Of a DNA stretch of 20,711 bases, positions 7,736 to 14,587 are shown piece by piece. Both the position numbers and the translations under genes were made by a program. Numbering within the stretch: position 1 is the stretch's first letter; each line of letters begins with the position of its first letter. The DNA lies in assembly GCA_001556995.1 (NCBI GenBank), contig LSKF01000143.1, forward strand, positions 1-20,711, given 5' to 3'. The stretch is from Erythrobacteraceae bacterium CCH12-C2. Lineage in GTDB: Bacteria > Pseudomonadota > Alphaproteobacteria > Sphingomonadales > Sphingomonadaceae. Below the pieces are notes generated by a model. The model saw only the letters and a list, made by a program, of their open reading frames with translations, searched no databases and was not told the origin of the DNA.

Positions 7736-8821
7736 TCACAGCTTCCCGTCCGCCGCGAGCTGCATGAAGGTAGGATCAAACCGCAAGGTGATCGCCTTGG
7801 GATCGCCCAGCGTCTTGCCGCCGGGAAATTCCATCCCCACCGCATCGGCCGAGCGCGCGCCCTGTCCAAACAACCCTTGGGCAAAGCTGAAATCGCGCAC
7901 GCGGGTCATGGTGGTGACCAGACTGCCCGAGGACATCGCGGCCACCGCCGCCTTGGGATCGGCATAGAGGAAGGTGGTGGCCAGTTGGCCCTCGAACGCC
8001 TCGGGCGTGGTGCCCGCCAGCTTCGCCATCGCCGCCCGCGCCGCTGCGCCCTCGGCATCCTGCCGCGCCATCAGCGTCATGGTCTCGTACCAGATCCCCG
8101 CCAGCGCCTTGCCGAGATCGGGATTGGCTTTGAGCGTCACGGTGTCGACCACCATCAGATCGAGGATCTCACCCGGAATATCGGCGGAAGTGAACACCGC
8201 CTTGGTCCCGGCCACACCCTTCATGGTGGTGACCTGCGGGTTCCACGCCACGGCTGCCGTCACATTCGGCGAGGAGAAGGCGGCTGCGATATCAGCGTCG
8301 GAGGTGTTGACCGTCTTCACGTCGGTCAGCTTCATCCCGTTCTCTTCGAGCGCGCGCGCCAGGAGGTAATGCGAGACCGACAGCTCGGCGAGATAGACCT
8401 GCCGGCCCTTGATGCCCGGCACGCCATCCACGCCCTTCAGCAGGACCGCGTCATTGCCGTTGGAATAATCGCCAAGGATGATCGCGCTGGTATCCTTGCC
8501 GCCCGCCGCCGGGATCGTCAGCGCGTCCATATTGGCGACCGTCACCCCGTCGAGCTTGCCCGCGGTGTATTGGTTCACGCTCTCGATATAGTCATTGACC
8601 TGCACGAACCTGATTTTGATGCCGTACTTGTCTTCCCACTTCTTCACGATCCCGGCCTGCTGCGCATAGGGCCAGGGCATCCACCCTGCGTAGATCGACC
8701 AGCCGATGGTGAAATCCTTGCGCGGCCCGGCCTCCTCATTGGCGCCCGAGCAGGCGGCCACCAGCACGGCGGCAAAGGCGAGGAGGGCATAGCGCCAAGC
8801 GCTGCGGATGCTGGTCAGCAT
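7736..8821 (-). CDS. ABC transporter substrate-binding lipoprotein of the urea carboxylase region
   Basis: A periplasmic binding protein of the nitrate/sulfonate/taurine class, 361 residues, anchored as a lipoprotein. The signal peptide MLTSIRSAWRYALLAFAAVL ends in the lipobox VAAC, with the modified Cys at residue 24. The mature start is followed by DFTIGWSIYAGWMPWPYAQQ, which I associate with the 'urea carboxylase region' binding-protein family. The ATG at 8821 is preferred to the in-frame GTG at 8854. It begins a clean signal peptide, and AAAGGA lies about 9 nt before it. As the first gene of the locus it follows operator B by 62 nt. Ligand specificity is not visible; guanidine is inferred from the pathway. 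Confidence 0.92.
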   Translation of the reverse strand: MLTSIRSAWRYALLAFAAVLVAACSGANEEAGPRKDFTIGWSIYAGWMPWPYAQQAGIVKKWEDKYGIKIRFVQVNDYIESVNQYTAGKLDGVTVANMDALTIPAAGGKDTSAIILGDYSNGNDAVLLKGVDGVPGIKGRQVYLAELSVSHYLLARALEENGMKLTDVKTVNTSDADIAAAFSSPNVTAAVAWNPQVTTMKGVAGTKAVFTSADIPGEILDLMVVDTVTLKANPDLGKALAGIWYETMTLMARQDAEGAAARAAMAKLAGTTPEAFEGQLATTFLYADPKAAVAAMSSGSLVTTMTRVRDFSFAQGLFGQGARSADAVGMEFPGGKTLGDPKAITLRFDPTFMQLAADGKL

Positions 8822-8882
8822 GAGTCGGGATCCTTTCGCAGCCGCAGCATCCACGCATCAGCCGGGTTTGTCTATGGGGAAT

Positions 8883-8908
8883 TATTACGATTGATTGCAA
8901 AGGTAATA
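8883..8908. promoter_or_regulatory. Operator B: TATTAC-N14-GTAATA upstream of the transporter operon
   Basis: TATTAC (8883-8888) and GTAATA (8903-8908) form a perfect inverted repeat with a 14-nt spacer, identical in half-sites and spacing to operator A. It lies in the divergent intergenic region, 62 nt before the binding-protein ATG and 88 nt before the plus-strand lipoprotein ATG. It is placed to control the importer and possibly the divergent gene too. The flanking bases extend the A/T-rich symmetry only loosely. Confidence 0.75.
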
Positions 8909-8995
8909 TGCCTAAGCTGTGCTCAGACTGGCAGGGATTGCGCCCCCGCGCGGGGTGCATCCGCTCTTCCCCCTGCCCGCATGGAGGCTGAAGCC

Positions 8996-9958
8996 ATGAA
9001 CCGCACACCTGCCCTGATCGCCGCTGCTGCCACCTCGCTGCTCGCCGCCTGCGCGCCCGAGAAAAGCGAACCGCCCAAGGACACAACTGGCCCCGCCGCC
9101 GACCTCGTCGAAAACGCGATCAAGGTGCCGGGCTTTGCCGATTTCCTCGCGGTGGATGGTGATGCGGTGTGGGTTACCAATGATGGCCGGGTCGAGAAAT
9201 GGTCACCTGAGGGTAAGCTTGCCGCTGTCGAGATGCCGCGCCCTTGCGGCACGATGGCGATTGCCGCAGGCTCGCTGTGGGTGGCGAACTGCAAGGGCGG
9301 CGAGGTGTGGCGCATCAACCTTGCCACCGCCGCCGTCGAAGCCAAAATCGCCACCGGCCTCGCCAACCCCAAGGGCGAAACCAACGTGGTCGCAGGCGCG
9401 GGCGCGGTGTGGGTGCCGAGCGATCCCGATGGGAAGGTCGCTCGGATTGATCCTGCCACCAACGCCATCGTCGCCACCGTCACCGTCACGCCCGAGACCT
9501 GGTATCTCGCCTTTGGCTTTGACGCGCTCTGGGCAGTGAGCAGCGAGGGCCAGACGCTGGAGCGGGTCGACCCGGCCACCAATGCGGTCACCGGCACGGT
9601 CAAGCTGGGCAAGACCCCGGGCTTCCTCGCCGCAGGCGAAGGCGCGGTGTGGGTGCAGGAACAGGGTGACGGCACGGTCGCCAAGGTCGATCCCACGAGC
9701 CTTGCCATCGCGGGCCGCACCAAGGTGGGCGACAATCTCAAGTGGGGCGATATCGACACCGGCGGGGGCTCGGTGTGGCTGCGCACCACCGATGACCAGA
9801 CCATGGTGGTGATCGACCCTGCCACCGGCGCGATCCGCGCGCGGATGGGCGAGGCCGTGGGCAGCGGCGCGTTGCGCTACACCGATAAGGGCGTGTGGAC
9901 CTCGGCCCACGACAACCAGACCCTGTCCTGGTGGAGCAAGCCTGCGCCAGCGCCGTAA
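8996..9958 (+). CDS. YVTN-type beta-propeller lipoprotein
   Basis: An exported protein of 320 residues. The signal peptide MNRTPALIAAAATSLLAAC carries the lipobox LAAC (Cys19). The mature part repeats a blade motif of about 40-45 residues, of the form GAVWV...DGKVARIDPATNAIVATV, at least five times. The variants ERVDPATNAVTGTVKLG, AKVDPTSLAIAG and VVIDPATGAIRARM are easy to see. This is the YVTN/YncE (SMP-30-like) propeller family, with no catalytic residues I can identify. The start at 8996 is chosen over the ATG at 8981 because GGAGG (8983-8987) sits 8 nt before it and the signal peptide begins there. It is divergent from the guanidine-type transporter and shares the intergenic region with operator B. 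A joint role is possible but unsupported by the protein itself. Confidence 0.88.
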   Translation: MNRTPALIAAAATSLLAACAPEKSEPPKDTTGPAADLVENAIKVPGFADFLAVDGDAVWVTNDGRVEKWSPEGKLAAVEMPRPCGTMAIAAGSLWVANCKGGEVWRINLATAAVEAKIATGLANPKGETNVVAGAGAVWVPSDPDGKVARIDPATNAIVATVTVTPETWYLAFGFDALWAVSSEGQTLERVDPATNAVTGTVKLGKTPGFLAAGEGAVWVQEQGDGTVAKVDPTSLAIAGRTKVGDNLKWGDIDTGGGSVWLRTTDDQTMVVIDPATGAIRARMGEAVGSGALRYTDKGVWTSAHDNQTLSWWSKPAPAP

Positions 9959-10164
9959 GCCGCTGGGTTCAGTCAGAGAAATCTGGCGGTGCTGTCAGCC
10001 ACTCTGAAAGCTGTCTCCGCTCTGCACCCTTTTTCCAGACCCCGATGGCAAATCTGAGCCCTTGGTTCACCACGGAGAGGACAACATCCGAAAAGCAGGG
10101 GACGATGGCTCTGGCACGTTACCGGTCGGATTAACGCGATCACACTGCGGCGCCATACCAAGCA
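9959..10164. other. Convergent intergenic stretch, nothing recognised
   Basis: About 200 nt between two genes that end towards each other. I see no strong terminator hairpin with a T-run, no promoter that stands out, and no convincing small gene. Confidence 0.5.
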
Positions 10165-11181
10165 TCATTCGGGCGTGTCGTAGGCCAATCGAAATCCGAC
10201 ATTCGATGTTCCCAGCCCCGGGTCGCGCCCTTGCCGCGATTGGGGGCGGTAGCGCTGGCAATAATTCGGAGCGCACAGGTATGATCCGCCCTTCACCACC
10301 CGGCTCGGCCCGACCGGGTTGAGCGGGTCATAGGCATCATTCTCACTCGGCCCCTTGGGATTGTTGCGGGCTGCGGGGTCGTGGCCGGGGCGGAAGTAAT
10401 CATTGGTCACTTCCCAGACATTGCCGACCATGTCGTAAAGCCCGGCCGCATTGGGCGCGAAGCACCCGACCGGCGCGACGCCCTTGAACCCGTCGCTGGC
10501 TTCGTTGACCACCGGGAACACGCCCTGCCAACTGTTGGCGGCGGTATCGCCGGGCTGAGCGACCGCGCGCACCTTGCCCGCGTCCGAGGCGGCGAATTCC
10601 CACTCGGCCTCCGTCGGCAGGCGGCCGCCTTTCCACCTGGCGTAGGCCTGCATGTCGTCCCACGCGAGATGCACCACGGGCTGATCAGCGCGTGCATCGG
10701 GGCCTTGCGGGCCATAGGGCTTCTTCCAACTGGCACCGGGCACATATTGCCACCAGTCCCAATAGTTCTTCGATGGCTTCGCAGGCGGTGTGAACACCGC
10801 CGATCCGGGCAGCAGCATATCGGGCGGGATCTGTTCGCGGGGCACACCGAAGGCCGCCGGATCGACCGGCTTTTCGGCAATGGTGACATAGCCGGTCGCT
10901 TTCACGAAGGCCGCAAATTGTCCGTTGGTCACTTCGTGCGGGTCGATCCAGAACCCATCCACCCGCGTCTCGTGGGGGGGGCCTTCCTCGTCGTAGATCG
11001 CATCCTCCCCCATCAGGAAGGTGCCGCCCTCAATCCGCACGCGCGCGCTGGGCGGCTGCTTGCAGGTGGCGGTGGTGGCGAAGTCGCTGGCGCTCAGCTG
11101 GGCTGCGAGCGGGGCCTTGGGTGCGGGGTCCGAACAGGCCGCAAGTGCGGTTATGCCCAGCAAGGCCGGCCAGTACCTCAT
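10165..11181 (-). CDS. Formylglycine-generating-enzyme (SUMF1) family lipoprotein with both catalytic Cys
   Basis: 338 residues from the ATG at 11181; a GTG at 11184 would add one. The signal peptide ends in the lipobox LAAC (ITALAAC), so this is an outer-surface or periplasmic lipoprotein. The FGE fold is clear: GGTFLMGE, then GFWIDPHEVTNGQF, RLPTEAEWEFAA and NVWEVTNDYF, then VVKGGSYLCAPNYCQRYR and TSNVGFRLA. The two Cys of GGSYLCAPNYC match the copper-binding pair of human FGE (Cys336 and Cys341, GGSYMCHRSYCYRYR as I recall). It could therefore be a true sulfatase-activating oxygenase, unlike the many SUMF1-fold proteins without them. No sulfatase gene is in the window. It follows the preceding ORF with a TGATG overlap. 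Activity is inferred from the two Cys; the natural target is unknown. Confidence 0.9.
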   Translation of the reverse strand: MRYWPALLGITALAACSDPAPKAPLAAQLSASDFATTATCKQPPSARVRIEGGTFLMGEDAIYDEEGPPHETRVDGFWIDPHEVTNGQFAAFVKATGYVTIAEKPVDPAAFGVPREQIPPDMLLPGSAVFTPPAKPSKNYWDWWQYVPGASWKKPYGPQGPDARADQPVVHLAWDDMQAYARWKGGRLPTEAEWEFAASDAGKVRAVAQPGDTAANSWQGVFPVVNEASDGFKGVAPVGCFAPNAAGLYDMVGNVWEVTNDYFRPGHDPAARNNPKGPSENDAYDPLNPVGPSRVVKGGSYLCAPNYCQRYRPQSRQGRDPGLGTSNVGFRLAYDTPE

Positions 11182-11623
11182 CACCGCACGTCTCCCCCGC
11201 CCGCGCCCAGTGCTGCGATATCAGCGACCGAAGCCCACAGGAAATCGCCGGGTGCCGAATGCGTCCACTGCAAACATACGCTAGCAAAGGTGATGGTGGC
11301 ATCACGGTCCATGCCCGAGACAATACCGTGTATGGTGCCTGCCGCAAGGGTACCGCCGATACCGACCCGGTCGATAATGTTTTCAAGCGCCCCGGTGGTT
11401 CTGACCGACAACCCGCCGCGGTCCGCAAGCAATCCTATGATGTCCAGCCGGCCGCCGGAAAACACCGCGTCACGGTTTGCGGCCATGTGCTGTATTCGCG
11501 ACGACAGGGCAAACATCGCCTGCGCTGCGGGATGGCACCCCTCGACGGGATCGCCACCGCGCGGCGCCCGGCGGAAGGGAGAGCAGTGCCCAATAGCAAG
11601 ACTTCGAGGACGAATTTGCGCAT
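11181..11623 (-). pseudogene. Small ORF of unknown function coupled to the FGE gene, probably frameshifted
   Basis: I do not recognise this protein. One minus-strand frame is open from about 11639 to a TGA at 11181-11183 that overlaps the FGE start (TGATG). Its C-terminal two thirds read like real coding sequence (AMFALSSRIQHMAANRDAVF and later DRDATITFASVCLQW). The N-terminus in that frame is Arg/Pro-rich and unconvincing. The neighbouring frame, from the ATG at 11623, gives a good export signal, MRKFVLEVLLLGTALPSAG. Joining the two needs one frameshift at about 11530-11570. So this is either a damaged exported protein or a sequencing error in an intact one. Translational coupling to the FGE gene suggests a shared operon. 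Confidence 0.45.
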
Positions 11624-11839
11624 GGGAAACCCTTTCCACTTCAACCTCGCCAGATCGGCGCGGGAAGCGGCGCAGTGATCAGCGCCGATGAGCGCAAGGT
11701 CGAAGAGCGGGATCGCGAAAAGCTCCTTCTGAAGGAAAACGTCTGCTTGCTGCAGGTCCGTCGCGCGAGACTGTGACGCGACTTTTCGAACCGAATTCGA
11801 TTTCTTGTCAAACCCTTGCCATCTTTAGGAAAATTGGAC

Positions 11840-11868
11840 GCTTGAGGACGAAGTCATTGTCCTCAAGC
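11840..11868. repeat. Perfect 10-bp inverted repeat
   Basis: GCTTGAGGAC (11840-11849) is exactly complementary to GTCCTCAAGC (11859-11868), with a 9-nt loop. No T-run follows on either strand, so it is not an obvious intrinsic terminator. It sits about 110 nt from the tRNA-Ser fragment in the AT-rich remnant. It may be an arm-type recombinase site, an operator or part of an element end. Function unknown. Confidence 0.6.
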
Positions 11869-11974
11869 TCACTTTGGACACCCCTCTGGAATTTAACTGG
11901 AATGAGGGTGTTCGAATCGCCAAATGCTGTTGCGTTTCATGACATTATAAGGATTTCGGGGTCGGACGAAGCGA

Positions 11975-11996
11975 TGGCGGAGAGGGTGGGATTCGA
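11975..11996 (-). other. tRNA-Ser 3'-end fragment (probable att scar)
   Basis: Read on the minus strand these 22 nt run from the T-loop (TCGAATCCCAC) through the acceptor strand and discriminator G to CCA (CCTCTCCGCCA). This is exactly the 3' end of a bacterial serine tRNA. The match stops inside the T-loop; upstream on that strand there is no T-stem 5' strand, variable arm or anticodon arm. Such T-loop-to-CCA duplicates are the standard footprint of tyrosine-recombinase integration into a tRNA gene. No second copy is present in the window, and no integrase gene is recognisable next to it. Confidence 0.75.
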
Positions 11997-12420
11997 GTAT
12001 TGACTTTATTATTCTGATTTAAAAGGATATTTTTTCACGATAAAGTTAATGCTGCCCCCTGCACTGCCCCCAAAAAAGGTGGATGCATTTGCATTCTCTT
12101 GGACGCCAGCGCTGCATATCTTCAACCGCTTTTTCACGATCCTCGGTATCACGCCAATCGCAAAAATCGGAGCGACGAAAGCGATGTTATCTGGGGGCTA
12201 CTATCCACTCACAGCTTGGAAGCGGAGCAGGACAGTGAAATCGAGCAAATGATGTTGAATTTGAATTGGAACGTTGGGGATGCCTTCAAAAATGCCTCGA
12301 ACACTCCCCCTCTTCTCGCAGGTGACAAACAGGGCGATTATCAAGACGAGCAGTTAGCTTACGGAGAGTCGCGATGGCTGCCTTGCCTCTGAAAACTCTT
12401 TCCGCGATGCTGCTTAACTC

Positions 12421-13671
12421 TCAAGCGAACTCCTTCAGCGCCACTTCGGGATCGGCCAGCAGCGGCGGATCGATCCGGCCGACACCGCTCTCCAGCAGCT
12501 TCCTTGCCTGCACATAGTCCTTCATCGTTCCCACGCAGTCGAAGGCAATCGGCACGCCGTTCTTGAGGTAAACGACGGTGAACTTGCGCGTCTCCGGATC
12601 GCCGCGCAGCACGGTCTGGTCGAAGCCGAGGCTGAGTCCGGCGGTCTGCAGCTTGAGATCATACTGGTTCGACCAGAACCACGGTAGCGCGTTGTAGGGC
12701 TCCTTCTCGCCCATGATCGCCTTGGCCACGGTGTTGGCCATGTCATGCGCGTTCTGCACCGATTCGAGCCGGATCACGGCATTGTCGGCATAGGGGTTGG
12801 CGTGTGCGGCGCAGTCGCCGATGGCATAGATGTCATCGAGCGTGGTGCGGCAGCAGAAGTCCACATCCACCCCGTTCGAACCCGCCGCCCCTGCCGCGAT
12901 CAGCGGGGCGACCGCCGGGACGATGCCGATGCCGACCACCACCATGTCGCAGGCTATATCGGTGCCGTTATCGAGGCGCACGCCGGTGACATGGTCGGTT
13001 TCCTCGCCCAGCACCGCGTGGACGCCGGTCGAGAGGCGCACATCGACGCCCTGTCGGCGGTGTTCCTCAGCATAGAAGGTCGAGAGTTCCTCGCCCGCCA
13101 CGCGCGCGAGCAGGCGCGGCAGCATCTCGACCAGCGTCACCTCGCAGCCGAGCTTGCGCAGCACGGCGGCGGCTTCGAGCCCGATATAGCCCCCGCCGAT
13201 CACCAGCGCGCGCTTCGGCCCATCCGCCAGCGCGGCCATCATCGCGTCGGCATCGGACTTGTCGCGCACATAGAACACTTCCGGCAGCACCGCGCCCGGC
13301 ACCGGCAGGCGGCGCGGATCGCCCCCGCCCGACCAGATCAGCTTGCGATAGGTGACGTGGCTACCGTCCGACAAAGTGAGGCGGTGCGCGTGGCTGTCGA
13401 TCGCCGTCACCGCCGCGCCGAGCTTGAGATCGATGCCTTTTTCCGCCCAGAACTTCTCGGGCCGGATCATGATCCGCTCGAACCCCTTGTCGCCGGCGAG
13501 ATATTCCTTCGACAGCGGCGGGCGCTCGTAGGGCGGGGCGTTGTCGCGCCCGATCATCAGGATCGAGCCCTCGTGCCCCTGCTGGCGCAGCGCAATCGCC
13601 GCCTGCGCGCCGCCATGGCCGGTTCCGACGATCACGACGTCGGCGACTTGGTTGGTGCTTGAAGATAACAT
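12421..13671 (-). CDS. FAD-dependent ferredoxin/rubredoxin reductase family protein
   Basis: 416 residues, of the NAD(P)H-dependent ferredoxin reductases that feed P450s and ring-hydroxylating oxygenases (BphA4/ThcD type). An N-terminal FAD-binding GTGHGG is at 16-21, the NAD(P)H-binding GGGYIG at 159-164, and the second FAD motif IYAIGDCA at 281-288. The C-terminal segment [19 protein letters not shown] (329-347) is typical of the family. A four-Cys disulfide reductase motif is absent, so it is not a thioredoxin reductase. No ferredoxin, P450 or oxygenase gene is in the window, so the partner is unknown. The gene is isolated between decayed mobile DNA on both sides. A transposase remnant ends only 22 nt before its start codon, so its promoter may lie in, or have been replaced by, that remnant. 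Confidence 0.9.
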   Translation of the reverse strand: MLSSSTNQVADVVIVGTGHGGAQAAIALRQQGHEGSILMIGRDNAPPYERPPLSKEYLAGDKGFERIMIRPEKFWAEKGIDLKLGAAVTAIDSHAHRLTLSDGSHVTYRKLIWSGGGDPRRLPVPGAVLPEVFYVRDKSDADAMMAALADGPKRALVIGGGYIGLEAAAVLRKLGCEVTLVEMLPRLLARVAGEELSTFYAEEHRRQGVDVRLSTGVHAVLGEETDHVTGVRLDNGTDIACDMVVVGIGIVPAVAPLIAAGAAGSNGVDVDFCCRTTLDDIYAIGDCAAHANPYADNAVIRLESVQNAHDMANTVAKAIMGEKEPYNALPWFWSNQYDLKLQTAGLSLGFDQTVLRGDPETRKFTVVYLKNGVPIAFDCVGTMKDYVQARKLLESGVGRIDPPLLADPEVALKEFA

Positions 13672-13693
13672 GGATGTACCTGCTTCAAAGTCG

Positions 13694-13978
13694 CTAGATT
13701 GAACCCTCCGACGTTTTGCACTGATTGCTACAAGACAGAGGTAAAATCTGGCTCCTTATGCACTGCTGCCCAACCTTGGACCACTCGGGTCTGAACTTCT
13801 CCGCCTGTCCCGGGTCCGGCTGGCTGGTTTCACCGGCTGAGTTTGCCAGCATGATCGGGGGGATATTCCCGATCGCGCTATGCAGTCGCTCTTCTTTGTA
13901 GTGTCTACGCCACGCCTCCAGCTTTTCGCAAGCATCTTCCAGCGACAGGAACCAGTGCGCGTTCAGGCACTCGCTGGC
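13694..13978 (-). pseudogene. IS3-family transposase, C-terminal remnant
   Basis: The minus-strand frame ending at the TAG at 13694-13696 reads SECLNAHWFLSLEDACEKL, then EAWRRHYKEERLHSAIG and PPIMLANSAGETSQPD. This is the conserved C-terminal end of IS3-family OrfB integrases. The block usually just before it, with the catalytic core and FNGxFRxECLN, is missing. The homology starts abruptly at about 13975, and an in-frame TAG lies a few codons upstream. The tail beyond the PxS region is family-variable. A plus-strand ORF over the same stretch is a shadow. Confidence 0.8.
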
Positions 13979-14163
13979 AGCTTCGAGAGTCGGTGGCCGC
14001 TAGAAAAGGTGGAACCGGCGGACATCTGGACCGACATTTTTGCGGCTCTCATAGAGAAAGGGTAGCTTTCTACAACAATACAGAGAGATAGCAGTTGCAT
14101 AAAGGCATTCCGCACTACCTGTGGCGCAAAACGGGGTGTGAACCACTGCCATTGGTATCTCTC
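13979..14163. other. Unassigned stretch between two transposase remnants
   Basis: Short ORFs cross this stretch on both strands. The plus-strand one ends EKVEPADIWTDIFAALIEKG. None is recognisable, and the stretch is bounded by truncated transposase sequences. It is probably a third fragment of mobile or island DNA. Confidence 0.4.
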
Positions 14164-14570
14164 GCGTTGGGCCGGACGAACACGATCCATGCACCCGTCG
14201 ATGTCCTCAATCGCCCCCTGCGCCTTGTCTTGATACCAGGTAACACATCGGATGCGAAGGGCGCTGACCCGCTAACCAGCGAGTCCATCTGCATGATGCG
14301 GGCGATTGCCGACCAGGGCAATGTTGGCAACCGAATCAGGGCCACCGTTCGCGATCAGGGAGCCATCCCGGTGATCCCCGATCGTCGGAAACAAGCGCTC
14401 GAACCATTACGACCAACACCGCAGCAGGGACCTCTAGCGCGTCGAAGCAATGTTCTGCTGCCTCAGAGACTTCCATCGGATCGCAACATTCTACAATAAG
14501 CTCACCAGATACTTGGGGTCCGCAGCAAGCTTCGCTCCCGCGGTCGCATTCCGGCCCAGATTTAGTCCGA
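14164..14570 (+). pseudogene. IS5-family transposase, degraded C-terminal half
   Basis: The first part, in the frame of 14164, reads ALGRTNTIHAPVDVLNRPLR, LVLIPGNTSDAKGADPL and IADQGNVGNRIRATVRDQG. These match the IS5 (IS427-type) pattern GRxxxTKIHAxxDxxGRPL, LTPGNxSDxxGA and ADRGYDxxxIR. From about 14400 the homology moves to another frame: MFCCLRDFHRIATFYNKLTR, then SAASFAPAVAF, matching MFxRLKDFRRIATRYDKLA. So there is at least one frameshift, the ADRGYD block has decayed to ADQGNV, and the N-terminal half is absent. No intact IS ends were found. Confidence 0.8.
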
Positions 14571-14587
14571 GCCCAGAGCTTTGCACC

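Larger units (their letters stand above)
11624..12420. other. Gene-poor, AT-richer stretch with a tRNA scar and hairpin
   Basis: Roughly 800 nt with no gene I can support. The composition turns visibly AT-rich from about 11800 to 12400 compared with the GC-rich flanks. Short plus-strand frames exist (for example 12099-12392, ending LNLNWNVGDAFKNAS...), but they lack recognisable domains or a good RBS. The stretch contains a 10-bp perfect hairpin (11840-11868) and a tRNA-Ser 3'-end fragment (11975-11996). It looks like the residue of an integrated element. Confidence 0.6.

Noticed and set aside
8822..8995. Possible guanidine riboswitch upstream of the importer
   Set aside because: By eye I found no conserved guanidine-I core or paired stems of the right form; the only clear structure is the TATTAC-N14-GTAATA palindrome. 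A covariance-model search would settle it.
7232..9958. A 908-residue plus-strand open frame across the transporter genes and the propeller gene
   Set aside because: It is antisense to the permease and binding protein for most of its length, is full of Arg, His and Gln typical of shadow frames, and only its last 320 residues are a real gene.
10381..11691. A 436-residue plus-strand frame opposite the FGE gene
   Set aside because: The minus strand encodes a complete FGE-family protein with all motifs; the plus frame has none.
11773..12003. A short plus-strand ORF ending MAERVGFEY
   Set aside because: The ending is the translation of the reverse complement of a tRNA-Ser 3' end, a well-known false-ORF source.
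13880..14065. A plus-strand ORF of 61 residues over the IS3 remnant
   Set aside because: Its first half is antisense to a recognisable transposase C-terminus; the rest matches nothing I know.
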